Origin: Mixophyes australis
Taxonomy: Eukaryota > Chordata > Amphibia > Anura > Limnodynastidae
Assembly: GCA_036250195.1 (NCBI GenBank)
Contig: JAVHZZ010000010.1
Location: forward strand, 106,903,278 to 106,967,277
Reading direction: 5' to 3'
Length of the DNA stretch: 64,000 bases
Below, in pieces: positions 11,001 through 23,668 of this stretch. Positions within the stretch are counted from its first letter, which is position 1. Each line of letters begins with the position of its first letter. The notes beneath the pieces were generated by a model that worked only from the letters and a program-made list of their open reading frames with translations, searched no databases and had not been told where the DNA came from. A program made the position numbers and the translations under genes.

Positions 11001-14000
11001 CAATGCCACAGGTGTGGCTCAAACTAACATCTAGATAGCCGGCACACTGTGCCCTTGTGCCCTCTCTGCGGTAGTGAAGTTTCAATTTATTTCCTCCATT
11101 GCAATAAAAACAAGAACAAATCCATAAAGACAAATAGTATTCTAAAAAGATACAAATATTATACTAAAAAGAATCAAATATTATACTAAGATACAAATAG
11201 TATATAAAAAAATATACAAGTAGTATAGTAAAGAGATGCACATATTATAAAGAAACAGGTTCAATTTAAATAGGACGTTGGTCAGCAAAATAAATTACTG
11301 GTCGTAAAATGCTTATTGTTATGTGAATAATGTCACTCCTATTAGATTCTTTATGGTCCTGCTGTTCATATATTTGCACATTGCGGACTACATATATGTA
11401 GTAATTGCACAGCCATGAGCCAAATGTTATTGAAAACAACAATGCCATACAAATTAAGCTTTTGGAAGTTGTCGGTGAATATGGGGCCACAAGGAAGCAT
11501 TGAAGGGCCACAGGACAATATCTGGTTGTCAGAGGTGACCATCTCTGGAACAAACATATAGTCGCATAAAGTGGCGTTATCAACCATAGACGAACGGAAC
11601 AGCTCCCCTAACGGCCAATTAAAAATGCTCACTTTGCCGTGGAGAAGGTTTTTACCAGAAAACCTCACAGAAATGGGAGTAACTCTTTTTATTTTATTTT
11701 TTACAGCAACTTGAGTTAAAGGATTAAAAATAAAATACATATAATGTTTGTGAATAGAGCCCTCTCTAGTGGAGATGGACTGGAGGATTTTTTTTGCAAT
11801 ATTACAAAACACCTACTGGTGGCGCTATTTCCTCAAGAGTTGCAGCTTGTCCCGTTAATTGCCGATGAAAATAAATGCTACAAGTTCTGTGGGTGATTGG
11901 AGTTAATATTGCATCTTATCTGAGTTCTAATTCGCTCCCACTATCAGAATAATTAACACGTGTCCGTAAATAAACGTATAATTTGAAAACTATGGATCTC
12001 CCTGCTGTAGCCATGAGCTAAATATTTACTATCCACAGCAATTGAAACAGTGACATCTGGAGGCTACTAGGCGGTACTGCACTCATTTACAACATTTTTT
12101 TTTTTCCTTACGAGCAAAACCATAAATATCTTTCTTTTATTATTGAAATAAATTGCAGCATATTAACACATAATGACAGGTTTAACTGTGGCAGAATAAC
12201 AATTATGCTCATAAGATACAGTTTACATAAATGCTTTGCATACATCTATCACTAAAAAGACACTGTAGATCGATTGACAAGTAAAGACAAAGAGTGAGCA
12301 TTAGAAATGGGCGAGAAATGATTTAGAATAGCAGTTAGAGACTCTTCAATTGCATTTAAATATGTGTAGATCCCAAGTCACTATATGACATCAGTAAAAT
12401 CCTCTTTAAGTTATAGAGAAGCCAATGTTCTTTTATCCTCTCCTTTAGAAAAACTGCTTATAGCAGGCTCCAATCTGAGCTCACTCGGCCGACAGGAGCT
12501 GAATGAGGTTCCAGCGCAGTACTACTCGTTATATAAGCTCAAATGGAATCATATAAAAAAATGTTAGTGTTTATAATTACCACGCGTTTGGCCACCGTGA
12601 AATAAGGATCATGAGGCGCTGTTTTCAGTCCTTCAGTATCTGTCCAGCACAACCAGCTACTGACGCGTTTCATCTAACTCGGTAAAACTTTTTCAAAGAT
12701 AGCCATTTGAAGTAGTTTAACTAAATTAGACGAAACGCGTCATTTGTTAATTCTATTGTGGTTACAAGTAGAGATTTCCGCACTCTATACCTTTTTTTCA
12801 TTTTTTTAACGTTCATTCAAATGTCACTTTACATACCATAGGTAAAAATCAGATTTTAATGACCTCGCCCCATTTGTCGGCAAGGAAAATCAAAACCTAC
12901 CTTCCTTCCGTAGTCCAGTGAATAAGTAAATATAGAAATGACTGTTGGTAAACAAGTTCCTGGATTGGGGGAAGGCCGCGGATTCTCTGCTGTTTGTCGT
13001 TTTAAGCTGTAATGAATGTTTATATACAGATCTCTATTGCATAAGTATTTTTTCATTAATCAATAACTGTAAATGACAGCATATGAGCGGCTCAGGTGCG
13101 TTCAGTCCGTAAAAGGACTCGGGGAACGAAGCTGTAAACAGACATGTCAAAGGTGACTTCAAACATTGCCATGTGCTGGCTGTAGAGGCCGGAGATCACC
13201 TTCTAAGGCTCGTAGCTCACCTGAGCCAACCTCTGATCTCCCATAGAAGGTAACGGTGTCTGATACAGGCACCGTGAGGTCGGTACATGCAGCTCATTCA
13301 TAATACTGCACCTTCCTGTCCACATAATACCTTAGATGGAACTATTCCCTATGAATATCATTTACGTATTCTCATGTTCTAATGTATCAGCTGTTTTCTA
13401 CCTCCCACCTGGTGCAAAATGCTCCACTCCCTAACCTCTATGTACTAGTGCACTTACCTGTGTGGAATGAATTCATTGATAGGAGGGATTGTTTTAACCA
13501 TCAGTTCATTCAACTCAGGTGACTGCAATTGTAAATTAAGTGAGAAATTCGGGAGCGGAGCCAGAGCCGTAACTTAAAATTTTAGCGCCTGAGGCAAGAA
13601 GGAAAACGGGACCCCACCCCCTTGCCCTCAAATTTCACATCTCTCCCTTCTGCCCCGATTTAGGTGGGACGTTTGAGTGGATTGTCCGAAAAATCAGGAC
13701 TTTTGTTCCAGGTATGGCTCAACTAACGGATGCCCATTACAATATCGCAGGTACCCGCAGCAGCTGAGCACGCCATTGAATGGGTGTTCTTAAGAAAGGG
13801 GGTAGCTCAGCGCTTTGGAAGCGCTGGACACCCCCCAACATGGGACGTTGCCCGCTCCATTGTGACCACGCCTCTTTGTAGCATGACACGCCCCCTTCTT
13901 GTGCATGTGTTGTCCCGACTTCCAACATGAAAAAGTAGGGAGGTGATTTCATATAGTTGATGGGGTGACTGCAAAGTTCCATTGTTTCAATCTGTATTCA

Positions 14001-14250
14001 GACGACAATTACTAGAAAAATGGAAGAAACCAAAGACTAACATCCAGGTACACGGATGTTAGTCCTTTCATTATCCCCAGCTCGCCCAGCAGAATTAAGG
14101 GGGTGGGGGGTGGTCTATTGACAGGGATCATCTTGGGTCGGGAGATGCTGACTTTTGCCAATGATGTAACCAGTAATGTTCCAGGTCGAGTAGACAGGAT
14201 AAGTATTTGAAAAGTAAACTGTGTCCATTGTGTGGTCATCATTAAATCTG
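8048..14250. other. 6.2 kb non-coding, little structure
   Basis: No exon, RNA gene or long repeat identified. Details seen: a palindromic E-box GTCACGTGAC at 8148-8157 that also forms part of an imperfect hairpin (gtgacctcc...ggaggtcac), and an inverted pair containing 'gacgcgtttc'/'gaaacgcgtc' at 12661-12742. A fragment near 13560-13610 ('gagccgtaacttaaaattt') resembles a decayed dispersed repeat. All ORFs here are short and unconvincing. Confidence 0.45.
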
Positions 14251-14571
14251 GGCAGGACGGTGGCTCAGTGGTTAGCACTTCTGCCTCACAGCGCTGGGGT
14301 CATGAGTTCAATTTCTGAACATGGCCTTATCTGTGTGGAGTTTGTATGTTCTCCCCGTGTTTGCGTGGGTTTCCTCCGGGTGCTCCGGTTTCCTCCCACA
14401 CTCCAAAAACATACTGGTAGGTTAATTGACTGCTATCAAATTGACCCTAGTCTGTGTGTGTGTATGTTAGGGAATTTAGACTTAAGCTCCAATGGGGCAG
14501 GGACTGATGTGAATGAGTTCTCTGTACAACGCTGCGGAATTAGTGGCGCTATATAAATAAATGATGATGAT
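14251..14571 (+). repeat. SINE, full-length copy with tRNA-like head
   Basis: The head contains a pol III A box (TGGCTCAGTGG, 14261-14271) and a degenerate B box (gagttcaattt, 14304-14314). A central domain follows ('tgtgtggagtttgtatgttc', 'cctccgggtgctccggtttc') like the conserved core of the vertebrate V-SINE superfamily. The tail is specific: 'ctccaatggggcagggactg', 'ggcgctatataaata' and a short (ATG)n. Other copies are at 271-460, 15461-15731 (-), 26659-26713 (tail only) and 34584-34907. Confidence 0.85.
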
Positions 14572-15460
14572 TTCACAGCACTCAATGCTTTCAATACAGA
14601 AGGATTTTCCCAAACTTCTGTCTGGTGTTACTGGGTTAACTTCTGGGCGCAGCTTAAGTTGGAGTGTCTTCTAAACAGGGTGTGCCCCGAGCTACTCTAC
14701 GGAAGGGGGTCTATTTGTAAAAAAAAAAAATTAAATTGACTTTATGTTAAAATAAAGTCATTGTGCAAACGCATTTATTTGCTGTGTACATTTGTTGCTG
14801 AAACATTTGAATCAGCGTGCATTGCAAGTTAATTTTAGTTATTGTATTGTGACAACCACACAGATATAAACAATCAATATTTCCCTGATACCACTGTGTA
14901 TCTGAGTCTATGTTTCATATTTAGGGTGGGATGGGGGCTGCATTTCAAGATCAATGTTCTCGACCACTTAGAATCACAGAACGTAAAGTGAATTTCCATT
15001 AATTTAGCAAAGCAGCAGCAACAGAATTATTCTTGTCACTCTGTCGCCCCCTGTAGGAAGCTGAAATATTACAGGTTGAAGATTTGGTTTCTCGGGTACA
15101 TTTGCCAGCATATTGCATTTAGGTGCAAACTTTGCAATCAGCCACAGCAACTAATTACACACTTGCTTTCATTGTCAAACTCACTCGGACACCTAAATCT
15201 ATAATGTATATAATATATAATGTATGAAATGTTTCTTCCCATTCCCCTGTCACTTTTACCATGTAAAAATATTTTATTGGTGCAATGCAAACCTGACAAC
15301 ATTAGTGATTGCAAATTTGGGGCAAAACAGACCAAATCCCTGTTTTGGTCAAATGATGCCTAGTTCTACCTAAACCACACCCACTTCAGACATGACCACT
15401 CCCCTTTCACAGCAGGCCATGACCTGCAGAAAATTGCAACTGCCCACGAAAATTTAGGAC
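14572..15460. other. No feature seen
   Basis: AT-rich non-coding sequence with a short A tract at about 14719-14730. Confidence 0.5.
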
Positions 15461-15731
15461 TTATTATTTTAGTGTATATATGTAGCACAACCATGAATCC
15501 TTCACATCAGTCCCTGCCCCATTGGAGCTTACAGTCTAAACGCCCTAACACACAGACACATGCACTATTGACCATTTTTGTTAACAACCAATTAACCTAC
15601 CTGTATGTTATGCATTCTGGGAGGAAACCCACGCAAACACATACAAACTCCACACAGATAATGTCATGGTCGGGAATCAAACTGATGCACCCAACGGTGT
15701 GAGTGAGCAATGCTAACCACCGTGCCACCAG
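15461..15731 (-). repeat. SINE copy, reverse orientation
   Basis: Reverse complement of the 14251 SINE. It contains 'cagtccctgccccattggag', 'aggaaacccacgcaaacaca', 'caaactccacacagataa' and ends at the inverse of the tRNA-like head ('gctaaccaccgtgccacc'). It is more diverged than the + copies. Confidence 0.8.
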
Positions 15732-16442
15732 TGGCAAATATGGTAGTTATGTTAAAATCCTATATCAGTGTCTGGCATTTTAGATCCCGGTTACACTGAA
15801 TCCATCAATGTGACAATAGTGGAGACCTGGTTACAATCCAGGAGAGAGAGCTTTTTCCCGTTCCCGTAAGTATATCATTACACTGTTATATTATATTATG
15901 TTATAGCGGACGCCTATGGGGAATGTATCTGTGTGTTGGCAGTGTAAGCGTTACATCAGGACTGTACGAGATTCCTGATACTGTGTGATGGCCGCTCAGC
16001 TAATCTCCGTAATGACTCTCACAGATGTCAGGTCACGTAGTTATGCGGATCAGATTATTGCTTTACATTGTGGGCTGGTTCCTTCCCTTAGGACACTCTC
16101 CTGACTGCACACAACACGGTTACTGGGAGTTTATATCCGTGCGGTTGTTGTGTGTTAGGAATGTTACACATTACAAGTCTCTCTGCTGTTCCGGGAGTCA
16201 TGTTGTTTCATGAGAACATATATAATTTAATCATCCCATAGGCCAATACATATTTGTATTAGGGAAAATACACACTTGGTGGGGAGAAATTCTCTCTACT
16301 TCTCTCTCCGTCGTATTCCCCATTTGTTGTATAATCGCGGAGTGTTCTTATAGGAGCACAGTAATCACATATTATATTATAGAGTTTTCATGTATTTGAT
16401 GGTGAGGTTGTTATTCATGTTGTACTCCGGCATTTACCCTTT
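15732..16442. other. No feature seen
   Basis: Non-coding; no repeat or gene identified. Confidence 0.5.
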
Positions 16443-17255
16443 GGGGGGTATTCAGTTGTTAGCGAGTTGTTTTTAAAAAAAAATAAAATAAAAAATCTCC
16501 CGCAGGTTTTTGACGGCAATAGCGACTGTTTTGAGAAACTCGTGCAATTCAATTGAAAAAGAGGGAACGCTGCCCCCGCATGTTAAAAAGTGTGTTTGTG
16601 AGACTTTAGGGGAGTGAAGGGGAGTTTTAACACGGTCATGTATAACACAATAAGAAGGTTTTGCATACATTTCCATACATTAGATTGCATTACACATTGA
16701 TAATATCTACATTACAGTACTTTTCTTTAGCATATTTTTTAATTGGACTATTTTTTATCATACAATCATCTATACAATGTCAAAACACATTACTACATAC
16801 ATATTTGTACCAAAAACATACATAAATATAATTAATTAGTGATTATTTTTTTTTATTTCATTATTTTTTCACAAGAAAATCAACTTACATAGGTTAGGCA
16901 TTAGTGATCAACATAAGTTTAACTCTTTTTCCACATTATTACATGATTTCAAATACTTTTCAGAGTTTTTTTATTTTTAACACACCCCAAGGAGGTGTGA
17001 GATAAAACAGCATATTTTCCTGTTTAAAGAGCCGCGTTAAAACACAATTGAATAGCTTTTAACGCGGCTGCCTCTCGCACACCCTATACTTTCAATAGAC
17101 CTTTTACTGGAGCGCGAGAGGACCGGTTCATGAAAAAAAAGTAGCGTTAAAAATGGAATTGAATCGCGGGTAAAGTTAACCCGCTCGAAAATGATTAAAA
17201 ACTGCGTTAAAATGACTTTAAAAAAACCAACTTGCTGACAATTGAATACCCCCCC
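16443..17255. mobile_element. DNA transposon remnant with long TIRs, 813 bp
   Basis: The left end GGGGGGTATTCAGTTGTTAG is matched by the inverse of the right end (acaattgaataccccccc). Similarity continues inward for about 35 bp (agcgagttgttttt versus agcaagttggtttttt). The interior is AT-rich with repeated 'gcgttaaaa' motifs and no ORF, so it is non-autonomous. The ends resemble those of the 223-bp element at 26130-26352. Confidence 0.7.
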
Positions 17256-17340
17256 TTTATGTATGGGTATTTTTATTTAATTTAAATGTTTACTACTTGA
17301 TTGGGATCGCTTCACCCTAGTGAAGTAAAATCCACTCTGT

Positions 17341-17530
17341 GGGCCTGGTTCATTAAGGTACGCGAAACGAACGCAAATTACGTTTTTTTCTTAAAATACA
17401 CAGAATTTGGGTATACACATGTCCGTATTCAACAAGGAGCGGATGTGAGGATACAACTGGTGATGAATACGGCTCTAGGTCCGCTCTGCTCTAACAGGCA
17501 CTGCGGGAAACGTCCTATATATATGTGGGA
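17341..17530 (+). repeat. Dispersed repeat G, copy 1
   Basis: Begins gggcctggttcattaagg and contains 'gtccgtattcaacaaggagc', 'ggatgtgagg', 'gatgaatacggctctaggtc' and 'tatgtgggatataaagt'. The reverse complement of the same order appears at 22788-22981. Shared start with 45564-45882 (gggcctgattcactaa) suggests related transposon ends. Confidence 0.65.
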
Positions 17531-18519
17531 TATAAAGTACCAAAAAGAACACAAAAAAAGTATTCAATTAATATCACCTGTTAATAGTATAGTAATTAAT
17601 GAAAAAATAAAATAAGAAAAGTATTTTTTTCCCCTTTTTAATCCCCCCATAAAATACATTTATTAGGATGTTATTAATGTTTCCTGTACATAAAATTATT
17701 TGTTACAATAAATAAAATAAAGCCGCACTGACCCCGTATTGTCACCAACAAATACACTTGTGTCAATTTATTAATTTTATGTAACACGTTGATACAATGT
17801 GTCCACCACTCTGTCGGTTGAGCTCACCTGCAAAACCTGTTCCTTTGTCTGCTGGTTGTCACAGTACCTGTGCGGTTATTGTGTACACACTGTTGGTAGC
17901 CTACGTGGTGTAAGTTGGTTTCTCTGAATTGTACAGAACAATAACCCTGTATAATACAGAATTGTCTCTCAATGATCCAACTCTCCCCGGGGAAATGTCA
18001 TTTCCTCTGCACGTAATAGGACGTGGATACATTTGTGTCAGGAAGGACACGTCTGTCAGTAAATTGGATACATTAAATAGCACTTGATAAAAGCGATTAG
18101 GTCATGTGTTTCAGTGTGATCGGTTGTGTTTATGCAGCGTATTGAATCGGATGACGGCCCAGCACGGAGAAGGAAGAGACACAGGACACTGTCAGACTTC
18201 TGTTTCCTAAATAGCCCCCAGCATTTAAAAATGCAATATAGGGACAACATAACCCCCCCACCATCACCCACTCCCACTGCATGTAAACAAAGCCACACCC
18301 ACTTTCAGATAAGCCCCACCCTTTTGAGGGCCAAGAATTGGGACAGCCCCCAGACACATGGATGGCCAGATTAAACTGATCTTGTTGGTTGAACATTGGA
18401 TTGCATCTGAAAGGCGCTGTAGGCTTTCAGATCGAAGGACAGTCAGTGACCTCCCCATCTGCGTATAGAGGTCAAAGATCGACCCAATTTAATCCAGTTT
18501 TGGTTGAAAGAGAATATAA
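17531..18519. other. No feature seen
   Basis: Non-coding; short frames on both strands between 18126 and 18458 overlap each other and none has a recognisable domain. Confidence 0.5.
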
Positions 18520-18850
18520 AGCTGAGGACACACTACAGATTTTCACCCGATTATTGTGCCAATTTATATCTGTACTAAAAATCTCTATATGCGATGAAAC
18601 GATGTTGGACTAATCCTGCAGTGTGTCTGCACTCAGGATCCGCGTTGTACATAGATCTCTATGGAGTGTGTAGAGTCACCATCTTTTCAGCCGATGGTTA
18701 TGACAGATGAGGAGCACAGATCTGAAGGTAAATTGTGTAAAACGCGTATAGTGTACACAGGAATCAGCTGCTGATCGGGACTGTCAGTGATTGGTAAAAT
18801 CATTAAAGCTATCGCATCAGGAGAGACTTTCTGCAGTGTGTGTCTATCTT
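18520..18850 (+). mobile_element. Harbinger-like MITE copy
   Basis: Starts AGCTGAGGACACACTACAGA after TAA and shares interior phrases with 7124-7373 (see that entry). The right end is degraded to 'gcagtgtgtgtctatctta'. About 330 bp, no coding capacity. Confidence 0.6.
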
Positions 18851-19429
18851 ATCTTATCTCTTTCTTTCCCAATTCTCCCATAATCCTCTCTGTGCTCAAG
18901 ATTCTCATCTATGTTATCCACATCCATTACAAAACAAAACCCTGTCACATAGACCTTGGGTGTGATCAGAATAACACTTGAACCACATGACAAGACTGAG
19001 GTGTATCTAACCTCTATTTATCTGAGATTATAAAGCTGGTTAGTTGTCTCATGTTGAGAAACACAACAAACTACATCTAGAAGGAGGAGTAAATATAATT
19101 ATTAAAACCTTGTTCACCACATCTAACACGGTCATAAAAATACCACAGACCGCAAGGCGGAGAGGGAGCCTGACGCTGTCCAGAACTACAGTTCCCAGCA
19201 TGCCCTGATAGACAGAAGCTGGCAATTATGCTCTTACATTTTAGTTACTGTTGCAAAAGTTTCTCCAGCTCTGGAGTAGTCCAGAAATCCTTCTGACATG
19301 ACGGGGTTCTATGTCCAATGTGTGTGTTCCACTTTTTAGCTCAGTAACCTATTTGGGTATTGTGTCTGGATAGAGGAGGAGTATCCTATTATCGGACAAG
19401 CTGGCAGAAATCTCTCCGGTTGGAAACTG
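18851..19429. other. No gene; possible hAT MITE fragment
   Basis: At 19178-19205 the phrase 'aactacagttcccagcatgc' resembles the inner arm of the hAT-type hairpin element at 46806-46952, so an old fragment may lie here. Otherwise nothing seen. Confidence 0.35.
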
Positions 19430-19435
19430 TTGTAG

Positions 19436-19770
19436 TGGGCGAAATTCGTTGTACAGCTGCTGTACACTGAGACAGGGATAGGAGTGTGTGGTAATTTCTG
19501 TGTCACTATAATGGGCGAAATGCGTTGTAAGGCTGATGTATGCCGAGACAGGGATAGGAGTGTGTGGTAATTTGTGTCACTATAATGGGCGAAATGCGTT
19601 GTACAGCTTATGTATGCCGAGACAGGGATAGGAGTGTGTGGTTATCTCTGTGTCACTATAATGAGCGAAATGCGTAGTACATCTGCTGTACACTGAGACA
19701 GGGATAGGAGTGTGTGGTAATTTGTGTCACTATAATGGGCGAAATGCATTTTACAGCTGCTGTACACACT
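19436..19770 (+). repeat. Tandem repeat, about 75-bp unit x4+
   Basis: Successive copies of 'gggcgaaatgcgttgtacag', 'ctgctgtacactgagacagg', 'gataggagtgtgtggtaatt' and 'tgtgtcactataat'. There are four complete units plus a partial one. Units differ by small indels (72-78 bp). Confidence 0.9.
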
Positions 19771-19789
19771 GCCTGCCCGATATGGTGTG

Positions 19790-20536
19790 GTGATCCCCCT
19801 AGATAAAAATTAATTTGCAGCACATAATTTCTTCCAGCCGTTGTTAAAACCTCCTACATTTAATTATTTCAGACATTTACATTTGTGCTTTTGTGCACAC
19901 ACATTATGACCGTCACACACTGACTCTCCCTTGTGTACATAATATAACATATCTTCACACTCATCCTCATATTGCACTACGTTCATGTTCTCACACTCTG
20001 GAGCATCCACTCCGCTTGGTTTTGTATCGAGTGGTTAGATACTGATGTTATTAATAATATAGGAGGTGACGTGAGCTTGCCATATTCTTGCTATTCAGAA
20101 TCGACAGGGTTGTCCTGTACAGCAGATTCTTATTATTTCCGGTTTACTTAGCTTCGAGGGAGCAGTGTCTGTGCCATTCTTACATCTGATTGGCACAAAT
20201 CAACTACAAAGTACCTTTGGACAAGCTCAATTTGCACAAGTGCATCTAGATTTTCTCTAAGGTGCATAAATTTACACAGCAGGTTATGGAGGGGCAGAAT
20301 GTGGGCGCAGTGAATGTGTTCTCCAATTACCAGAAGTAGGTGCACGAGATTGCCTTGTAGTACTGAGCCGTAAGTGCTGAAACTTTAGATTTCCTTTTGC
20401 AGAGTAATATTATTTAAATGAGATAAAGGGATGTAGAAGGCACATTTTTAGAGGCATTCCTGGCCACACAGACGGGCAAATGACCATTTGCAAAGGGATT
20501 TTGGGTTCTTCTGGTTTTATCTAATACTCTTATTGG
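19790..20536. other. No feature seen
   Basis: Non-coding; no repeat or gene identified. Confidence 0.5.
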
Positions 20537-20857
20537 GTGTTCCCTGTTGCACTTTGTGGGCGCTCCCTGTTGCACTTTGTGGGCGCTCCCTGTTGCACTT
20601 TGTGGGCGCTCCCTGTTGCACTTTGTGGGCGCTCCCTGTTGCACTTTGTGGGCGCTCCCTGTTGCGCTTTGTGGGCGCTCTCTGTTGCGCTTTGTGGGCG
20701 CTCCCTGTTGCGCTTTGTGGGCGCTCCCTGTTGCGCTTTGTGGGCGCTCTCTGTTGCGCTTTGTGGGCGTTTCCTGTTGCGCTTTGTGGGCGCTCTCTGT
20801 TGCGCTTTGTGGGCGCTCTCTGTTGCGCTTTGTGGGCGCTCCCTGTTGCACTTTGAC
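20537..20857 (+). repeat. Minisatellite, 23-bp unit, about 14 copies
   Basis: The unit is gcgctccctgttgcactttg + tgg. The left units have 'gttgcac', the right units 'gttgcgc' or 'tctctgttgcgc', so the array has at least two variant classes in runs. All reading frames are open because of the repeat; none is a gene. Confidence 0.95.
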
Positions 20858-22787
20858 AGCGGATCACATTTCCAGGCGCACTCCGAGCAATGTAATAAAA
20901 AGTGATGCAGTCACCGTGTGGCGCACTCCCAGCCTACAAGTGACTTTGAGACGTTGCGTCATATGGGACTTCAACTTCTCTACTGCCGCGGGTGAGGAGG
21001 TCTATTTATTAAATGTGAATGTTATTAATTTTATGGTTACAGAGAGTGCGTTATAATTATTAAATGTGGGTGCTTTTGATTTAATGGCGTGGTTGCTTGT
21101 GGTGGGGAGGGAAGCCCAGATTGTTCACTCGTTGCTAGGATGTGACTGTACATATTTCATGTACCGATCCTTTTTCCAAACAGGACCCAACATTCCAGGA
21201 TCCGGAGAAGCAGCAACTGGGCTAAAGACACCAGCAGCAGCAAGGAGTGAAAGCTGCATGAACCGTTAGGAGAGAGCAGGACAGTCTGTCCTGATTCTGG
21301 TGGGACAGTCCTGATTTTGGGTGACTATCCCGCTCACTCAGGACTTTGTCAGGACTACAGGGACAGTCGTGAGCTCTGCTTGTGAAGAGGAAGCTGTGTG
21401 CACCAAACGGTAGTGCGCAAAGTATTGCCCGTGGATAGGAATGGGCTGGGAGCCACGACTCTCGTGCTGGGCGACCAACCGTGCGCATCAGTGCAAAACC
21501 AAGTTGTTTGCTGGTGCACATTGGCTGCACCTTGTAAGTCAGCTCCGCTTTGTTTCCTGCATGTATTAAGCATCAAAGACAACCCCTCCCCCCCCCCCCC
21601 CATCACAAAGTGTGACCTGTTTCACAGATGTGTGTGAGAGGAAATTGCTGCTACAGCAGATTCACTTCTAAAAATGTCTCCCGAAGACCCTTCTCTCCGG
21701 AGGTTACTGTGACCATAGAGAGAGTCACCGATCCCTTCCTCTGGGCCTTGGTCTAATGTCTCCTTGTTAGACTGTATTCCGGGGACCTCCAGTGTTGGAG
21801 CCAATGTAACTGTTACTGTTATAGCTTCTTATATTAATCTGACTTCCTGGTGTGATCGGAGATGAGGTGATTATTAACCCTCAGCTCCCTCAAATCATTT
21901 ATGATGGTTTTTTGATGTCATGCGACTATTGTTGCACAAATTCCTCCGGTTTTACTTGGGAAGTGCATAGATTTTCGGACTGAGATGGTGTAATCTGCAC
22001 GGTGCCGATGCGAGAAGTTGGGGGGGGGGGTCTGTGGTGGTCCTTACGGAGTACAGATTAGGAGCACCGAACTCTCCACTGAAATGGGGAAATTAGATTT
22101 TAATTTGCTGCTCTGGTTGATGTCCGTTAATTAGATGGGTGTAATGGACGCCTTTAGAGATGTGTTCTGTCCATAACGTGTCCCTGCATTGTGGATTGGA
22201 TTCCGGAGATCGGGATTCATCCTGTAATTTTAATGAGATGTTTTTTGTGACGCTAGTTGCACTTTGTATGAGAAAGTACATTCTGCATCTGATGTATTAG
22301 GAAACGTAAACACTGACACATGACATATTTTGAGTACAGTCGCTCTGTACATTCCCAGAACCGCACCATACGCCAGAAAACGCAGCAACGTCCAATTCAT
22401 CTTCCAGCGCAAAGGACCCTGCTACAGACTACAAGTTCAGGGGCGGAACGGGAAGGGTAATGGGCGTATGCCCGTAGTCAGTGTACAGTAAGGGCGTGCC
22501 AAGCTGGAGCGCACACAGCAGCGTCCAATTCAAGCTTTGGACATCTCTAAGGTACGTGATTTTCTGTTGTATCACTGGCACCAGCTACAGGTCAGGTGTA
22601 AGTGCTGATTACTAGCAATCAGCAGCAACTGTGAAAATGCATTTTTATGTACAGTAGACACTAATTACATCCTAATGTATTTTATGGGGAAAAAATTATA
22701 CAAACTTTTTTTAAATTATTTTAATGTTTTATCATTAATGACTATGTGATTAACGGGTGACATTAACTGATTTTTTTTTTCCTGTGC
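20858..22787. other. No gene seen
   Basis: Non-coding. Contains a C tract at about 21585-21601 and a G tract at 22020-22030. Overlapping short frames on both strands at 21222-21637 have no domain. Confidence 0.45.
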
Positions 22788-22981
22788 GTTCTTTTGTAAC
22801 TTTATATCCCACATATGTATTGGATGTATCCTGCAGAGCGGACCTAGACCTGTATTCATCACTAGGCGTATCTTCACATCCGCTCCTTGTTGAACCCGGA
22901 CGTGTGTATCCGATATACGTGTGTTTTTATTAAAAACGGCACAATACTTTAATTTTGCTTGCCTTAATGAATCGGGTCCCC
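22788..22981 (-). repeat. Dispersed repeat G, copy 2 (reverse)
   Basis: Reverse-oriented relative of 17341-17530: 'actttatatcccacatatg', 'agcggacctagacctgtatt', 'cacatccgctccttgttgaa' and end 'cttaatgaatcgggtccc'. Confidence 0.65.
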
Positions 22982-23618
22982 TAAGTGCACTTCAACTAAT
23001 GTACAAAAAAAAGTTAACAAGTGACGTACTGAAGAGGGTCCGGATGTCGCCTCCCTTTCATAATTAATTTAACTACTAATATATATTATATAAAATATAT
23101 ATAATATTATTATATCCTTTGTTCAGCTCATGAATTAGTCCCTTCTGTTTCATGATCTGTTTTCTAAATATATGTAATTCCTCCCTTATTTTAGTGTCAT
23201 TATTACCCGGCTGATATAATTATACAGATACGACAGGACTGAGACCTATGAATGTATTTGCAGGTTTTGATCTGGTGAATTTCTGTATTTTGCTTTCTGT
23301 GGACTATTAATAGGGGAACTATTCTGACAATAGAAAATGTTAAATTGTGTTTGGACAGATTTTCTAGCAAATCCCAATTTATAATTTCTGAATTCAAATA
23401 ACGACAGCATTCAATATTGATTATTTTGTTGTTCTAAATCTATTTTTTTTGTTCCAGTTAGTGACGATCCACAATAATCGCTTCGTCCTGAGCTGTCGAT
23501 ACATAACCGCAAATAAAAATGCACATAAGCTTATCGCAAGATGCTACCCAGCGGAAGCCACATGTATGGGGAACCCCCCCTTCTATCCACAAGACACCAC
23601 AATATAATAAAAAAATAA

Positions 23619-23668
<50 letters not shown>

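Noticed and set aside
11366..11812. 148-residue - strand frame
   Set aside because: No domain, no splice or promoter context, AT-rich composition typical of the surrounding non-coding DNA, and an overlapping frame of similar length on the same strand.
14221..14556. 111-residue frame
   Set aside because: It spans the SINE and has no protein similarity.
20488..21056. Frames up to 169 residues on both strands
   Set aside because: Generated by the 23-bp minisatellite; all frames are open simultaneously.
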